Part shown: piece after piece, positions 1 through 8,969 of the stretch
How positions within the stretch are numbered: the first letter of the stretch is position 1
Layout of the letters: each line of letters starts with the position of its first letter
From: Shimia sp. Alg240-R146
Lineage (GTDB): Bacteria; Pseudomonadota; Alphaproteobacteria; Rhodobacterales; Rhodobacteraceae
DNA length: 64,000 nt
Assembly (NCBI RefSeq): GCF_947331465.1
Contig: NZ_CAMZOK010000002.1
Coordinates: 434,001 to 498,000 of the forward strand
Direction of reading: 5' to 3'
Position numbers and translations under genes: made by a program
Notes under the pieces: generated by a model
Database searches by the model: none
The model's input: the letters and a program-made list of their open reading frames with translations, nothing else
What the model was told of the DNA's origin: nothing

Positions 1-1118
1 AGCGATGTAACAAGGTCGGCAGGATCGGAGGTGCCGCCTTGCATGTACGTGTTGGTCATGCGCGGCATCGGCGCGTGCGCATAGCTTTCGCGTCGTCCGT
101 TTCCAGTGGGCGCGACGCCCATCAAGCGCGCATTTTGGCGGTCTTGCATATAGCCGACAAGGATGCCGTCTTCGATCAAGGTGTTTTTACCGGACGGTGT
201 CCCTTCGTCATCAATGGTGATGCTGCCGCGGCGGTCGGGGATGGTGCCGTCATCAATCACGGTGACGCCTCGCGCTGCGACTTGCTGACCGATCTGGTTG
301 GCGAATTTTGAGGTTCCCTTGCGGTTGAAGTCACCCTCAAGGCCATGTCCCACCGCCTCGTGCAGCAAAATGCCAGGCCAGCCAGGGCCAAGCACAACTT
401 CCATTGGGCCCGCCGGAGCGGGGACAGCGTCAAGGTTCACAAGCGCGATCCGCAGGGCTTCGCGGGCTTTGGCCTGCCAATCGATTGGATCCAACAGACC
501 GTCTAGGCCAATACGGCCTCCACCTCCGGCGGATCCGGATTCGCGACGGCCGTTTTGCTCGACGATCACCGATACATTCACACGAGTCATGGGGCGCACG
601 TCGGTTATGCGGGCGCCATCGGGGCGCAGAATCACGATCTCTTGGTGCGATGCGGCCAGCATGGCAGAGACTTGCACCACACGGGCATCAAGGTCGCGTG
701 CGAAGGCATCAATCTCGCGGAGTGTTTCAATTTTTACCGGAAAAGACACGCCATTGATCGGATCGGCATCGGTATAGAGTTTGCGGTTGGTGGGCTGGGG
801 GGGCTCCGCCAAAGTGCCGCCGCCGTCGGCAATCGCGAGGCGTGTGGTCTGAACCGCCCGCGCGATGGCGGCCTCGGAAATTTCCGAGGAATGTGCAAAG
901 CCGGAGACTTCGCCGTTGACTGCGCGCAGGCCAAACCCCTGTGCTGCATCAAAGCTGGATGTTTTGAGGCGTCCGTCGTCAAACACCAGTGCTTCGGAAC
1001 TGCGGCGTTCCAGGAACAGGTCGCCGTCTTCGGCGCCATCAGTGGCCTGACGCAGTAAACGCAGGGCGGCGGCCTCTTCAATCGAGGTTTCAAACGGACG
1101 AAATGGGGTGTGGGTCAT
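1..1118 (-). CDS. tldD: TldD, metalloprotease (5' part, cut by window edge)
   Basis: Reading the minus strand from the ATG at 1118 gives an open frame of about 372 codons that runs off the left edge, so the C-terminal quarter is missing. The frame contains LLHEAVGHGLEGD near residues 251-263, the HExxxH zinc signature of the TldD half of the TldD/TldE (PmbA) protease. In enterobacteria this pair matures microcin B17 and helps degrade the CcdA antitoxin; its housekeeping role in alphaproteobacteria is less clear. In Rhodobacterales it commonly sits divergent from ctaC, as here. The 183 bp between the two starts holds an FNR-type box only 23 bp from this start codon. Confidence 0.93.
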   Translation of the reverse strand, partial: MTHTPFRPFETSIEEAAALRLLRQATDGAEDGDLFLERRSSEALVFDDGRLKTSSFDAAQGFGLRAVNGEVSGFAHSSEISEAAIARAVQTTRLAIADGGGTLAEPPQPTNRKLYTDADPINGVSFPVKIETLREIDAFARDLDARVVQVSAMLAASHQEIVILRPDGARITDVRPMTRVNVSVIVEQNGRRESGSAGGGGRIGLDGLLDPIDWQAKAREALRIALVNLDAVPAPAGPMEVVLGPGWPGILLHEAVGHGLEGDFNRKGTSKFANQIGQQVAARGVTVIDDGTIPDRRGSITIDDEGTPSGKNTLIEDGILVGYMQDRQNARLMGVAPTGNGRRESYAHAPMPRMTNTYMQGGTSDPADLVTS

Positions 1119-1140
1119 GGGGGCCTTGCTCACTCAGGTT

Positions 1141-1154
1141 TTGATCTAAATCAA
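1141..1154. promoter_or_regulatory. FNR/FnrL-type box
   Basis: TTGATCTAAATCAA is an exact match to the FNR consensus TTGAT-N4-ATCAA. It lies in the divergent region between tldD (start 1118) and ctaC (start 1302). FnrL is the oxygen-sensing CRP/FNR regulator of Rhodobacterales. The location suggests oxygen control of the aa3 oxidase operon, of tldD, or of both. The transcription starts cannot be fixed from the sequence, so the sign of regulation is unknown. Confidence 0.8.
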
Positions 1155-1301
1155 AAAAGCGACGGTTCGCCGCAAGCTTCGATCTTTATCTAGGCGCAAG
1201 AATATGGTTTCTAGGCGCGAAACAACAGCGGGATTCCGCCGGACTGTCGGCAATCGCGCGAATCTGAACAAAAACAACACCGCAACCGATCAGGGTGATA
1301 C

Positions 1302-2150
1302 ATGCGAATTCTATCGACATTCCTGGGCCTTATGGCAGCAGTAACCGCCGCACCGGCCATCGCTCAGACCGCCGAACACATCGGCAAACCTGAGCCCAAG
1401 GGCATGGGGTTCCAGCCCGCGGCCACCGAACTGGCCACCCAAATCCACCGCCTCGACTGGCTGATTCTGGTAATCATCACCCTTATTGTGGTGTTTGTGA
1501 CCGGTTTGCTGATCTGGGTCATGATCCGCTACAACCGTCGGACCAACCCAAATCCTTCCAAGTTTACACACCATACGTCGCTGGAAATCGCTTGGACGGT
1601 TCTGCCGATCGTGATCCTTTTGTTTATTGGCGCAAACAGCCTGCCGGTCCTGTTCAACCAACAGGAAATCCCCGAGGGCGAAGTGCATATCAAAGTGACT
1701 GGCTATCAGTGGTACTGGGGCTATGAGTACACTGACCACGAGTTTGAATTCGAGAGCTTCCTGCTGGCGAAAGAAGAGCTGGCTGAGAACGGCTACAACG
1801 AAGACGAATACCTGCTGGCGACCGACACCCGTGTTGTTGTGCCAGTTGGCAAAACCGTTGTGATGGACGTGACCGGTGCGGACGTGATCCACAGCTGGAC
1901 CATCCCATCATTTGGCGTGAAGCAAGACGCAGTGCCTGGCCGCATCGCCCAGCTTTGGTTTAGTGCTGAGCGTGAAGGTGTGTACTTTGGTCAGTGTTCC
2001 GAACTTTGCGGCAAGGACCACGCCTATATGCCGATCACGGTCGAAGTTGTCTCGGAAGAGAAATACAACGCGTGGCTGAAAGGCGCGATTGAAGAGTATG
2101 CGGGCGATATGTCCACGCTTCCGGCTGTCAAAGTGGCTGCGGTTGACTAA
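1302..2150 (+). CDS. ctaC: Cytochrome c oxidase subunit II
   Basis: This is the 282-residue subunit II of aa3-type cytochrome c oxidase, which takes electrons from cytochrome c through the binuclear CuA centre. A signal peptide (about residues 1-21, ending AIAQ) is followed by two membrane helices (about 53-75 and 97-117) and a periplasmic cupredoxin domain. CuA ligands are visible: H197 in VIHSWTIP and C232, E234, C236, H240 and M243 in GQCSELCGKDHAYM. The aromatic electron-entry stretch YQWYWGYEY lies at 135-143. It opens the operon ctaC-ctaB-small protein-ctaG-ctaE. Subunit I (ctaD) is absent, as expected in this group where it lies elsewhere. Confidence 0.97.
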   Translation: MRILSTFLGLMAAVTAAPAIAQTAEHIGKPEPKGMGFQPAATELATQIHRLDWLILVIITLIVVFVTGLLIWVMIRYNRRTNPNPSKFTHHTSLEIAWTVLPIVILLFIGANSLPVLFNQQEIPEGEVHIKVTGYQWYWGYEYTDHEFEFESFLLAKEELAENGYNEDEYLLATDTRVVVPVGKTVVMDVTGADVIHSWTIPSFGVKQDAVPGRIAQLWFSAEREGVYFGQCSELCGKDHAYMPITVEVVSEEKYNAWLKGAIEEYAGDMSTLPAVKVAAVD

Positions 2151-2158
2151 CAAATTGG

Positions 2159-2215
2159 CGGGGCCACGGGCCCCGTACACTAGTTTACGATAAGGACGGG
2201 CATAAGCCCGTCTTT
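2159..2215 (+). terminator. Tandem hairpins between ctaC and ctaB
   Basis: Two perfect stem-loops lie in the 80-bp ctaC-ctaB gap. The first is CGGGGCC-acg-GGCCCCG (2159-2175). The second is GACGGGC-ataa-GCCCGTC followed by TTT (2195-2215), just ahead of the ctaB ribosome site. They look like a partial terminator or mRNA-end stabiliser that would make more subunit II message than assembly-factor message. Confidence 0.6.
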
Positions 2216-2230
2216 GCGACAAGGAAGACC

Positions 2231-3169
2231 ATGAGCGACGCAAGCATCAATACGCAAGCCAACACAGGTGAAGCTAGCTTTGGCGACTATTTCGCCTTGC
2301 TGAAGCCGCGCGTGATGTCATTGGTGGTGTTCACGGCTGCTGTTGGCCTGTTGGCTGCACCGGGCAGCCTGCATCCGTTTGAAGCCTTTTGCGCCATTCT
2401 GTTTATTGCCGTGGGCGGTGGTGCTTCTGGCGCGTTGAATATGTGGTTTGACAGCGACATTGACCAGATGATGTCACGCACCAAGGGCCGGCCCATTCCG
2501 GCGGGCAAAGTGCAGCGCGACGAAGCTTTGGCGATTGGCGTGGCACTGTCAGGTTTCTCTGTCGTGATGCTCGGGTTGGCGACCAACTGGGTTGCTGCCG
2601 GACTGCTGGCCTTTACGATCTTTTTCTACGCCGTGATCTACACAATGTGGCTCAAGCGCTGGACGCCCCAGAACATCGTGATTGGTGGCGCGGCGGGCGC
2701 TTTCCCTCCGATGATTGGTTGGGCAGCTGTCACTGGTGGCGTCGCAATTGAATCGGTGCTGATGTTCACGTTGACCTTCATGTGGACGCCGCCGCACTTC
2801 TGGGCGTTGTGCCTGTTCATGAAGTCCGACTACAAGGACGCGGGCGTGCCAATGTTGCACGTGACCCACGGTCGCCGCGTGACCCGCAATCATATTCTGG
2901 TTTACACGCTTTTGCTGGCCGCTATCGCTATTGGCATGGCGTTCACCGGCGTGGGTGGCCCGATTTACCTAACGACGGCTCTGGTGCTGAACGGCTTGTT
3001 CGTTCTGGGCGCCGTGTCGATCTGGCGCCGCGATGAAACGGTCGCGGAAGCTGACGGATACAAACGTGAAAAAGCGTTCTTTGCGCTGTCGCTGGTGTAT
3101 CTGTTCCTACATTTCGGCGCGATTCTGGCAGAAGCCCTGTTGGCGCCATATGGCTTTGGAGGCTGGTAA
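2231..3169 (+). CDS. ctaB: Protoheme IX farnesyltransferase (heme O synthase)
   Basis: CtaB/CyoE transfers a farnesyl group from farnesyl diphosphate onto protoheme to make heme O, the precursor of the heme A used by the aa3 oxidase. The 312-residue polytopic protein carries the UbiA-family signature [15 protein letters not shown] at about 70-84, where the aspartates bind Mg-diphosphate, and the second conserved loop around [13 protein letters not shown] rich AAGGAAG ribosome site precedes the ATG. It lies second in the cox operon, behind two hairpins, and is followed after one base by a small membrane protein gene. Confidence 0.96.
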   Translation: MSDASINTQANTGEASFGDYFALLKPRVMSLVVFTAAVGLLAAPGSLHPFEAFCAILFIAVGGGASGALNMWFDSDIDQMMSRTKGRPIPAGKVQRDEALAIGVALSGFSVVMLGLATNWVAAGLLAFTIFFYAVIYTMWLKRWTPQNIVIGGAAGAFPPMIGWAAVTGGVAIESVLMFTLTFMWTPPHFWALCLFMKSDYKDAGVPMLHVTHGRRVTRNHILVYTLLLAAIAIGMAFTGVGGPIYLTTALVLNGLFVLGAVSIWRRDETVAEADGYKREKAFFALSLVYLFLHFGAILAEALLAPYGFGGW

Positions 3170-3170
3170 G

Positions 3171-3332
3171 ATGAGTTTTCGCGAACCTCATGAGCTTCAC
3201 AAACGTCGCTTTGGTCGCAACCTTGGCGTGGCGCTTGTGCTGACAAGCTTTATCTTCATCGTGTTCGGATTGACCTATGTGAAGATCACACGTGGCGACT
3301 ATGAGCCGGAAAACGCGAGTGTCGAACGCTGA
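3171..3332 (+). CDS. Small single-pass membrane protein of the cox operon
   Basis: An ATG one base after the ctaB stop opens a 53-codon frame ending in a TGA that overlaps the ctaG ATG (TGATG). The product begins [17 protein letters not shown], has one hydrophobic segment (about residues 18-35, ending in FGLTYVKI), and a short acidic tail. A charged N-terminus plus one helix suits a small inner-membrane assembly or stabilising factor of cytochrome oxidase, in the manner of the unnamed small ORFs between ctaB and ctaG in other alphaproteobacteria. The tight packing between two assembly genes is the main evidence that it is real. Specific function is unknown. Confidence 0.85.
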   Translation: MSFREPHELHKRRFGRNLGVALVLTSFIFIVFGLTYVKITRGDYEPENASVER

Positions 3333-3907
3333 TGGCGATGGATCCCAAACATAAGACGTTGGCACAGACCCTGAGCGTGGTTGTCCTGATGGGCGCGCTC
3401 GCATGGGCGTCGGTGCCGTTTTATGACTGGTTCTGCCGTGTGACCGGCTTTGGTGGGGTTACGAACTCTGCGGATGCTGGCAGCGATACCATTCTGGAAA
3501 AGACCATCAAGATCCGATTTGACGCGTCCAAAGAACGTAACATGCCTTGGGAATTCAAACCCCTGCAGCGTGAAATGGAAGTGCGCATTGGTGAAACCGG
3601 GTTGGCCTTCTACGAGGCCTACAACCCGACCGACCGACCCATCGGAGGCAGCGCGAGCTACAACGTTGTGCCATATGACGCGGGTGGGTTTTTCACCAAG
3701 ATCGACTGTTTCTGCTTTGAAGAGCAGGTGCTGCAACCGGGTGAGCGGGTGACCATGCCCGTAAGCTTTTATGTGGATCCCGCGATCGTGGATGACCGTG
3801 ACGCGAAATACGTCAAGGTGATCACGCTGGGCTACACATTTTATGAAATCGACTTGCCCGAGGAGACTGCCTCCTTGACGCAAGCAACCAACAAAGACGT
3901 AAACTAA
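3332..3907 (+). CDS. ctaG: Cytochrome c oxidase assembly protein CtaG (Cox11 family)
   Basis: CtaG/Cox11 delivers copper to the CuB site of subunit I. The 191-residue protein has an N-terminal membrane anchor (about residues 12-30) and a periplasmic immunoglobulin-like domain. The copper-binding CFCF motif is at 126-129 (IDCFCFEEQ), and the additional conserved cysteine is C35 in DWFCRVTGFGG. The start overlaps the stop of the small membrane protein, so translation is probably coupled. ctaE follows after 36 bp. Confidence 0.95.
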   Translation: MAMDPKHKTLAQTLSVVVLMGALAWASVPFYDWFCRVTGFGGVTNSADAGSDTILEKTIKIRFDASKERNMPWEFKPLQREMEVRIGETGLAFYEAYNPTDRPIGGSASYNVVPYDAGGFFTKIDCFCFEEQVLQPGERVTMPVSFYVDPAIVDDRDAKYVKVITLGYTFYEIDLPEETASLTQATNKDVN

Positions 3908-3943
3908 AATACGCCTTCCAACGAGGGAAACGAGGGACTGAAC

Positions 3944-4789
3944 ATGGCGCATGCTAAAAATCACGATTATCACATTCTAGAGCCGTCGACCCACCCGGTT
4001 TTTGGCGCACTGGCTGGCTTTGTCATGTTGGTTGGGGCGGTTGTCTGGATGACCGGCGGAATGCCGATCCTTGGTCTTCTGGGGCTGGACATCACCTTGC
4101 CTGGTGGCCCGTGGATGTTCCTGATAGGCCTTGTCGGCGTTTTGTACATCATGTTCGCGTGGTGGGCCGACGTCGTTACCGAAAGCCAGATTGGCGATCA
4201 CACTCCGGTGGTGCAGATTGGTCTGCGCTATGGCGTGATCCTGTTCATCATGTCCGAAGTTATGTTCTTTGCCGCGTGGTTCTGGACCTTCTTCAAACAC
4301 GCCATGTATCCGATGGGCCCGGAAAGCCCAGCTGTGGATGGCGTTTGGCCACCCGTGGGCATTGAGACGTTTGATCCTTGGCACCTGCCGCTGATCAACA
4401 CGCTTATCCTGCTGCTGTCGGGCTGTGCTGCAACTTGGGCGCACCATGCGCTGGCACATGAGAACAACCGTAAAGACATGAAGCACGGTCTGATCATTGC
4501 TGTTCTTCTGGGTCTGCTGTTCACATACTTCCAAGCCTACGAATACAGCCACGCGGCCTTTGGCTTTGCTGGCAACATCTATGGCGCCTCGTTCTTTATG
4601 GCGACGGGCTTCCACGGCTTCCACGTAGTGATCGGCACAATCTTCCTGCTGGTCTGCTTGATCCGCTTGATGAAGGGCCACTTTACCCAAGAAAAGCACA
4701 TCGGTTTCGAAGCCGCGGCTTGGTACTGGCACTTTGTGGATGTGGTTTGGCTGTTCCTCTTTGCAGCGATTTATATCTGGGGTCAGTAA
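3944..4789 (+). CDS. ctaE: Cytochrome c oxidase subunit III
   Basis: The 281-residue subunit III has the seven-helix layout of the family. It starts [20 protein letters not shown] and carries conserved stretches such as [20 protein letters not shown] (helix III, with the membrane-buried glutamate), the [10 protein letters not shown] helix and the terminal [14 protein letters not shown]. It stabilises subunit I and supports proton uptake and turnover. It is the last structural gene of the cox cluster and is followed by a strong intrinsic terminator before surf1. Confidence 0.97.
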   Translation: MAHAKNHDYHILEPSTHPVFGALAGFVMLVGAVVWMTGGMPILGLLGLDITLPGGPWMFLIGLVGVLYIMFAWWADVVTESQIGDHTPVVQIGLRYGVILFIMSEVMFFAAWFWTFFKHAMYPMGPESPAVDGVWPPVGIETFDPWHLPLINTLILLLSGCAATWAHHALAHENNRKDMKHGLIIAVLLGLLFTYFQAYEYSHAAFGFAGNIYGASFFMATGFHGFHVVIGTIFLLVCLIRLMKGHFTQEKHIGFEAAAWYWHFVDVVWLFLFAAIYIWGQ

Positions 4790-4847
4790 GACGCCAAATG
4801 GCCTTGATGAGCGGTTGATCCCGTGGGGCCTTTGAGATTTAAAGCTG

Positions 4848-4882
4848 ATCGCGACGGGGCCATCCCTCGTCGCGATTTTCTT
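4848..4882 (+). terminator. Intrinsic terminator after ctaE
   Basis: ATCGCGACG (4848-4856) pairs perfectly with CGTCGCGAT (4868-4876); the GGG...CCC at the loop ends can extend the stem, and a TTTT tract follows. It sits between ctaE and surf1, so it separates the oxidase genes from surf1-thrC, at least partly. Confidence 0.8.
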
Positions 4883-4899
4883 ATGAAAGGGCCTCTTCT

Positions 4900-5589
4900 T
4901 TGCGACGTTTGATCCTGCCCCTGTTCTTTGGCATCCTCGGCACTGTGGTGCTGGTGTGGCTTGGCACGTGGCAGTTGCAGCGGTTGGCGTGGAAAGAGGG
5001 CGTGCTGGCGGATATCAACGCGCGGATTGTGGCGCCGCCGGTGACTTTGCCTGAACAGCCTGACCCTGAGAGCGACACCTATCTGCCCGTCACACTGTCT
5101 GGTCAATTGACCGATCAGGAAATCCACGTGCTGGCCAGCACTCGGGATGTGGGTGCTATTTATCGGGTGATCACCGCGTTTGAAACCGAGGATGGGCGCC
5201 GCGTTCTGGCGGATCGTGGATGGATCAAAACCGAAGACAAGAACGTCTCACGTGCCCCGCAGTCCACGACGCTGATCGGCAATTTGCAGTGGCCTGAGGA
5301 ACGCGACGGGTTTACCCCCGAAAATGATGTCGACGCGAACATCTGGTTTGCCCGCGATGTCGGCGACATGGCCGTTGTGCTCAAGACTGAACCGGTGTTG
5401 ATTGTGGTCCGTGAGGCCACAAGCGATGTGTCGGAAAACGGCCCAAGCGTGACGCCGTTGCCGGTCGACACGTCAGGCATTCCCAATGATCACTTGGGTT
5501 ATGTGGTCACCTGGTACGGACTAGCGATTGTCTGGGTGGCGATGACCCTGTATTACCTGCGCCGGATGCGCAAAACTAAGAAGGCTTGA
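4900..5589 (+). CDS. surf1: SURF1 family cytochrome oxidase assembly protein
   Basis: SURF1 (Shy1) helps insert heme A into subunit I of cytochrome oxidase. The 229-residue protein has the family plan: an N-terminal helix (about 5-22), a large periplasmic domain, and a C-terminal helix (about 200-220) ending in YYLRRMRK. The conserved LGTWQLQRLAWKE stretch follows the first helix. The start is a TTG with AAAGG about nine bases upstream; the nearby ATG at 4883 is out of frame and stops quickly. A terminator separates it from ctaE, and thrC follows closely downstream. Confidence 0.93.
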   Translation: MRRLILPLFFGILGTVVLVWLGTWQLQRLAWKEGVLADINARIVAPPVTLPEQPDPESDTYLPVTLSGQLTDQEIHVLASTRDVGAIYRVITAFETEDGRRVLADRGWIKTEDKNVSRAPQSTTLIGNLQWPEERDGFTPENDVDANIWFARDVGDMAVVLKTEPVLIVVREATSDVSENGPSVTPLPVDTSGIPNDHLGYVVTWYGLAIVWVAMTLYYLRRMRKTKKA

Positions 5590-5594
5590 GCGAC

Positions 5595-6983
5595 GTGAAA
5601 TATATCTCGACCCGCGGAAATGCACCGGAACTGAGCTTTGAAGAAGCGATGCTGACCGGCTTGGCCCGAGATGGCGGGCTTTATGTGCCTGAAACCATTC
5701 CTACGTTGAGCGCAGATGACATCGCGGCCTTGTCGGGTGCGAGTTACGAGGAGGCCGCGTTCATCGTGATGCGCCCGTTTGTGGGCGACGCCTTCACCGA
5801 CGAAGAGTTCAAAGGCATCATCGCACGCGCCTATGCCAATTTCCGCCATGAGGCGCGCGCGTCTCTGGTGCAACTGGCGCCGAACCACTATTTGCTTGAA
5901 CTGTTTCACGGCCCAACGCTGGCGTTCAAAGATTTCGCGATGCAACTGATCGGTCAGCTGTTCCAGTTCTCGCTGGCGCGCCGCAATGAGCGCGTGACCA
6001 TCGTCGGCGCCACTTCTGGCGACACCGGCTCGGCCGCCATCGAAGCTTTCCGTGGGCTGGACAATGTGGATGTCTTCATCCTGTTCCCGCATGGTCGCGT
6101 GTCTGACATTCAGCGCAAACAAATGACGACGCCAGAAGATGCCAACGTGCACGCGCTGGCGCTGGATGGCGACTTTGACGACTGTCAGGCCCGTCTCAAG
6201 GACATGTTCAACGACTTTGACTTCCGCGACGGCGTCAAGCTTGCCGGTGTGAACTCGATCAACTGGGCGCGGGTATTGGCGCAGGTGGTATATTTCTTCA
6301 CCTCCGCCGTGAGCCTTGGCGCGCCACATCGCAAAGTGAGCTTTACCGTGCCGACCGGCAACTTTGGCGATATTTTTGCGGGCTTTATTGCAAAGCAAAT
6401 GGGGCTGCCGATTGAACGTTTGGTGATTGCCACCAACCAGAACGATATTCTGCACCGCACCATGGAAAGCGGCGCCTATACCAAAGAAGGCGTGACGCCG
6501 TCGATAAGCCCGTCGATGGACATTCAGGTCAGCTCTAACTTTGAGCGGGCGTTGTTTTATGCCTATGGCCGTGATGGCGGGGCCGTGGCGCAATTGATGG
6601 ACGAGCTGAACGACGGCACCTTTTCAATTAGCCAAGGCGCGATGGAAACCCTACGCGCGCATTTCGACAGCGGTCGGGCGTCGGAAGAGGAAACCAGCGC
6701 CACGATTGCGGCTGAATTTAAGGCTTGTGGAGAAGTGCTTTGCCCGCATTCCGCGGTTGGGGTAAAGGTGGGCAATGACCACCTGTCGGCCACACCCATG
6801 ATCACCCTTGCGACCGCCCATCCGGCGAAGTTCCCGGATGCTGTGGAGTCTGCGATGGGGGAGCGCCCCGGGTTGCCGCCGCACATGGTGGATATGATGG
6901 ACAAAGACGAACGCGTGACCCGCGTGCCCAATGATCTGGGCGCGTTGGAGGCACTTATCAAAGAACGGATCGCACAGCGTTGA
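5595..6983 (+). CDS. thrC: Threonine synthase
   Basis: PLP enzyme converting O-phosphohomoserine to threonine. The frame can open at TTG 5586 (overlapping the surf1 stop) or GTG 5595. I chose GTG because it gives the typical MKYISTRG N-terminus and lies ten bases from AGAAGG. The PLP-binding lysine is K112 in LAFKDFAMQL, and GATSGDTGSAA forms the phosphate-binding loop. At 462 residues it matches the long bacterial/fungal class. Its stop overlaps the TTG start of the M16 protease gene. Confidence 0.95.
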   Translation: MKYISTRGNAPELSFEEAMLTGLARDGGLYVPETIPTLSADDIAALSGASYEEAAFIVMRPFVGDAFTDEEFKGIIARAYANFRHEARASLVQLAPNHYLLELFHGPTLAFKDFAMQLIGQLFQFSLARRNERVTIVGATSGDTGSAAIEAFRGLDNVDVFILFPHGRVSDIQRKQMTTPEDANVHALALDGDFDDCQARLKDMFNDFDFRDGVKLAGVNSINWARVLAQVVYFFTSAVSLGAPHRKVSFTVPTGNFGDIFAGFIAKQMGLPIERLVIATNQNDILHRTMESGAYTKEGVTPSISPSMDIQVSSNFERALFYAYGRDGGAVAQLMDELNDGTFSISQGAMETLRAHFDSGRASEEETSATIAAEFKACGEVLCPHSAVGVKVGNDHLSATPMITLATAHPAKFPDAVESAMGERPGLPPHMVDMMDKDERVTRVPNDLGALEALIKERIAQR

Positions 6984-8242
6984 CTGTTAAACTGCACACA
7001 CTTTCTAACGGATTTCGCATCGTGACCGAGCATATGCCCGGTCTGGAATCTGCCGCTATCGGGATCTGGGTCAATGCAGGCGGGCGCCACGAGCGGCCCG
7101 AGCAAAACGGCATAGCCCATTTTCTGGAACACATGGCCTTTAAGGGCACTCAAAAGCGCAACGCGCTTGAGATTGCCGAGGCGATCGAGGATGTGGGTGG
7201 TTATATAAACGCCTACACCAGCCGCGAGGTGACGGCCTACTACGCGCGTGTCCTCAAGGACGATGTGGCGTTGGCGATGGATGTGGTGGGCGATATTGTC
7301 CTCAATCCGGTATTTGATCCCGATGAGATCGAGGTTGAACGTGGCGTGATCCTGCAAGAGATCGGTCAGGCTCTGGATACGCCGGACGACGTGATCTTTG
7401 ACTGGTTGCAAGAGCGCGCCTACCCGGATCAGCCTTTGGGGCGGACGATCTTGGGAGAAGGCGACCATGTACGCGGGTTCGGCAAAAAGGACCTCGCGGG
7501 ATTTGTTGGCGAGCATTATGCGCCGGACCGGATGGTCCTGTCGGCGGCTGGCGGCATTGACCATGATGAGATCATCAAGCTGGCTGAAGCGCAGTTTGGC
7601 CATCTGAAACGCGGCCCTGCGATTACCTTGGCGCCTGCGCGATTTGCGGGCGGCGAATACCGGACGGAAAAAACTCTGGAGCAAGCGCATTTTGCGCTCG
7701 GTCTGGAAAGCCCTGACTATTGCAGCCCTGACATCTATACGGCGCAGATTTATTCGACAGCGTTGGGCGGCGGCATGTCGAGCCGCCTGTTTCAGGAAGT
7801 GCGCGAAAAGCGGGGCCTGTGTTATTCGATCTATGCCCAGACCGGCGCATATTCGGACACCGGTATGACCACGATTTATGCTGGCACTAGCGGCGATCAA
7901 ATCGAAGAGCTGGCGCAGATCACCATTGATGAGTTGAAACGCGCTGCGGAAGATATGAACGAAGCCGAGATCGCTCGCGCCCGTATTCAGATGAAAGCAG
8001 GCCTGTTGATGGGTCTTGAAAGCCCGTCGAGCCGCGCGGAACGGCAGGCACGGATGATTGCAATCTGGGATCGTGTACCGACTCTGGCTGAAACGGTTGA
8101 GCGTATTGATGCGGTGACAGATGCGGATGTGCGTCGGTTTGCCGAGCATATGGCCGTCGCGGCGCGACCGGCGCTGGCGCTTTATGGCCCTGTGGCGGAT
8201 GCTCCGGCGTTGGAGGCGCTGCAGCAAAGGCGCGCTGCCTGA
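6980..8242 (+). CDS. M16 family zinc peptidase (processing-peptidase-like)
   Basis: The 420-residue protein carries the inverted zinc motif HFLEH (H47-x-x-E50-H51), typical of pitrilysin and the mitochondrial processing peptidase beta subunit, with the GGRHERPEQNGIAHFLEH context seen in alphaproteobacterial PepR-type peptidases. The glycine-rich GGGMSSRLFQEVREKRGL stretch in the C-terminal half is also conserved. No signal peptide is evident. The TTG start overlaps the thrC stop. The stop overlaps the ATG of the acetyltransferase gene, so thrC, this gene and the acetyltransferase form one coupled unit. The physiological substrate is unknown. Confidence 0.93.
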   Translation: MTVKLHTLSNGFRIVTEHMPGLESAAIGIWVNAGGRHERPEQNGIAHFLEHMAFKGTQKRNALEIAEAIEDVGGYINAYTSREVTAYYARVLKDDVALAMDVVGDIVLNPVFDPDEIEVERGVILQEIGQALDTPDDVIFDWLQERAYPDQPLGRTILGEGDHVRGFGKKDLAGFVGEHYAPDRMVLSAAGGIDHDEIIKLAEAQFGHLKRGPAITLAPARFAGGEYRTEKTLEQAHFALGLESPDYCSPDIYTAQIYSTALGGGMSSRLFQEVREKRGLCYSIYAQTGAYSDTGMTTIYAGTSGDQIEELAQITIDELKRAAEDMNEAEIARARIQMKAGLLMGLESPSSRAERQARMIAIWDRVPTLAETVERIDAVTDADVRRFAEHMAVAARPALALYGPVADAPALEALQQRRAA

Positions 8243-8832
8243 TGTTGATCAACCGTCGAAAGGTGAAACTGGACACCGAGCGCATGATCCTGCGCCCGCC
8301 GGTTCATTCGGATTTTCGCGAATGGGCTGAACTACGTTCGGTCAGTGCAGAGTTTCTGATCCCGTGGGAGCCTATTTGGGCGGCCAGCCACCTAAGCCGG
8401 AAGAGTTTCACCAACCGTGTCTATTGGGCGCAACGCTCCATTTCCAACGATACGGCGGTGCCACTATTTCTGGTGCGCCGGGAAGACAACCGGCTCCTAG
8501 GGGCCATCACTCTGGACAATATTCGACGTGGGCCGGCGCAAGCGGGCACGCTTGGTTACTGGACTGGCGAACCTTTTGCGCGGTCCGGGTACATGAGCGA
8601 AGCCATTGAAGCGGTAGTGCATCACGCCTTTCAACGCATGGAGTTGAGCCGGATCGAAGCCGCCTGTTTGCCGGAGAACGTGGCAAGCCGAGGTGTCTTG
8701 GAGAAATCCGGGTTCAAATATGAAGGCGTGGCGCAGAGCTATCTTCAAATCAACGGGCGCTGGCGCACACATGTTTTATATGCCGCGCTGCGCAATGACC
8801 GTCGTGGACGCACAACGGCCGGGCAAGTCTAG
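8242..8832 (+). CDS. GNAT acetyltransferase (RimJ/RimL type)
   Basis: A 196-residue acetyl-CoA-dependent N-acetyltransferase. The beginning LDTERMILRPPVHSDFREWAELR and the late block RIEAACLPENVASRGVLEKSGFKYEG are the substrate strand and the C-terminal helix of the RimJ/RimL/SpeG-like GNAT fold; LGYWTGEPFARSGYMSEA is the acetyl-CoA loop region. RimJ relatives acetylate the N-terminus of ribosomal protein S5, but this subgroup has many members of unknown substrate. The ATG overlaps the M16 peptidase TGA. About 137 bp without a visible gene follow. Confidence 0.88.
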   Translation: MLINRRKVKLDTERMILRPPVHSDFREWAELRSVSAEFLIPWEPIWAASHLSRKSFTNRVYWAQRSISNDTAVPLFLVRREDNRLLGAITLDNIRRGPAQAGTLGYWTGEPFARSGYMSEAIEAVVHHAFQRMELSRIEAACLPENVASRGVLEKSGFKYEGVAQSYLQINGRWRTHVLYAALRNDRRGRTTAGQV

Positions 8833-8969
8833 AGGTGTTTGCGCGCTTAGTTCTAGGCTTTTAGACACCGAATTTCTTTCCAATCAGACGAAACCAACAC
8901 GGCTTTTGAAAACGGCGTGCGCGAATTGGCATCCTTTCTGCTATCCTGACAAAAAGGAAGGAGCGCCGG

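Noticed and set aside
6563-8227. 554-codon minus-strand open frame
   Set aside because: Antisense to thrC end and M16 peptidase; no motif, no ribosome site.
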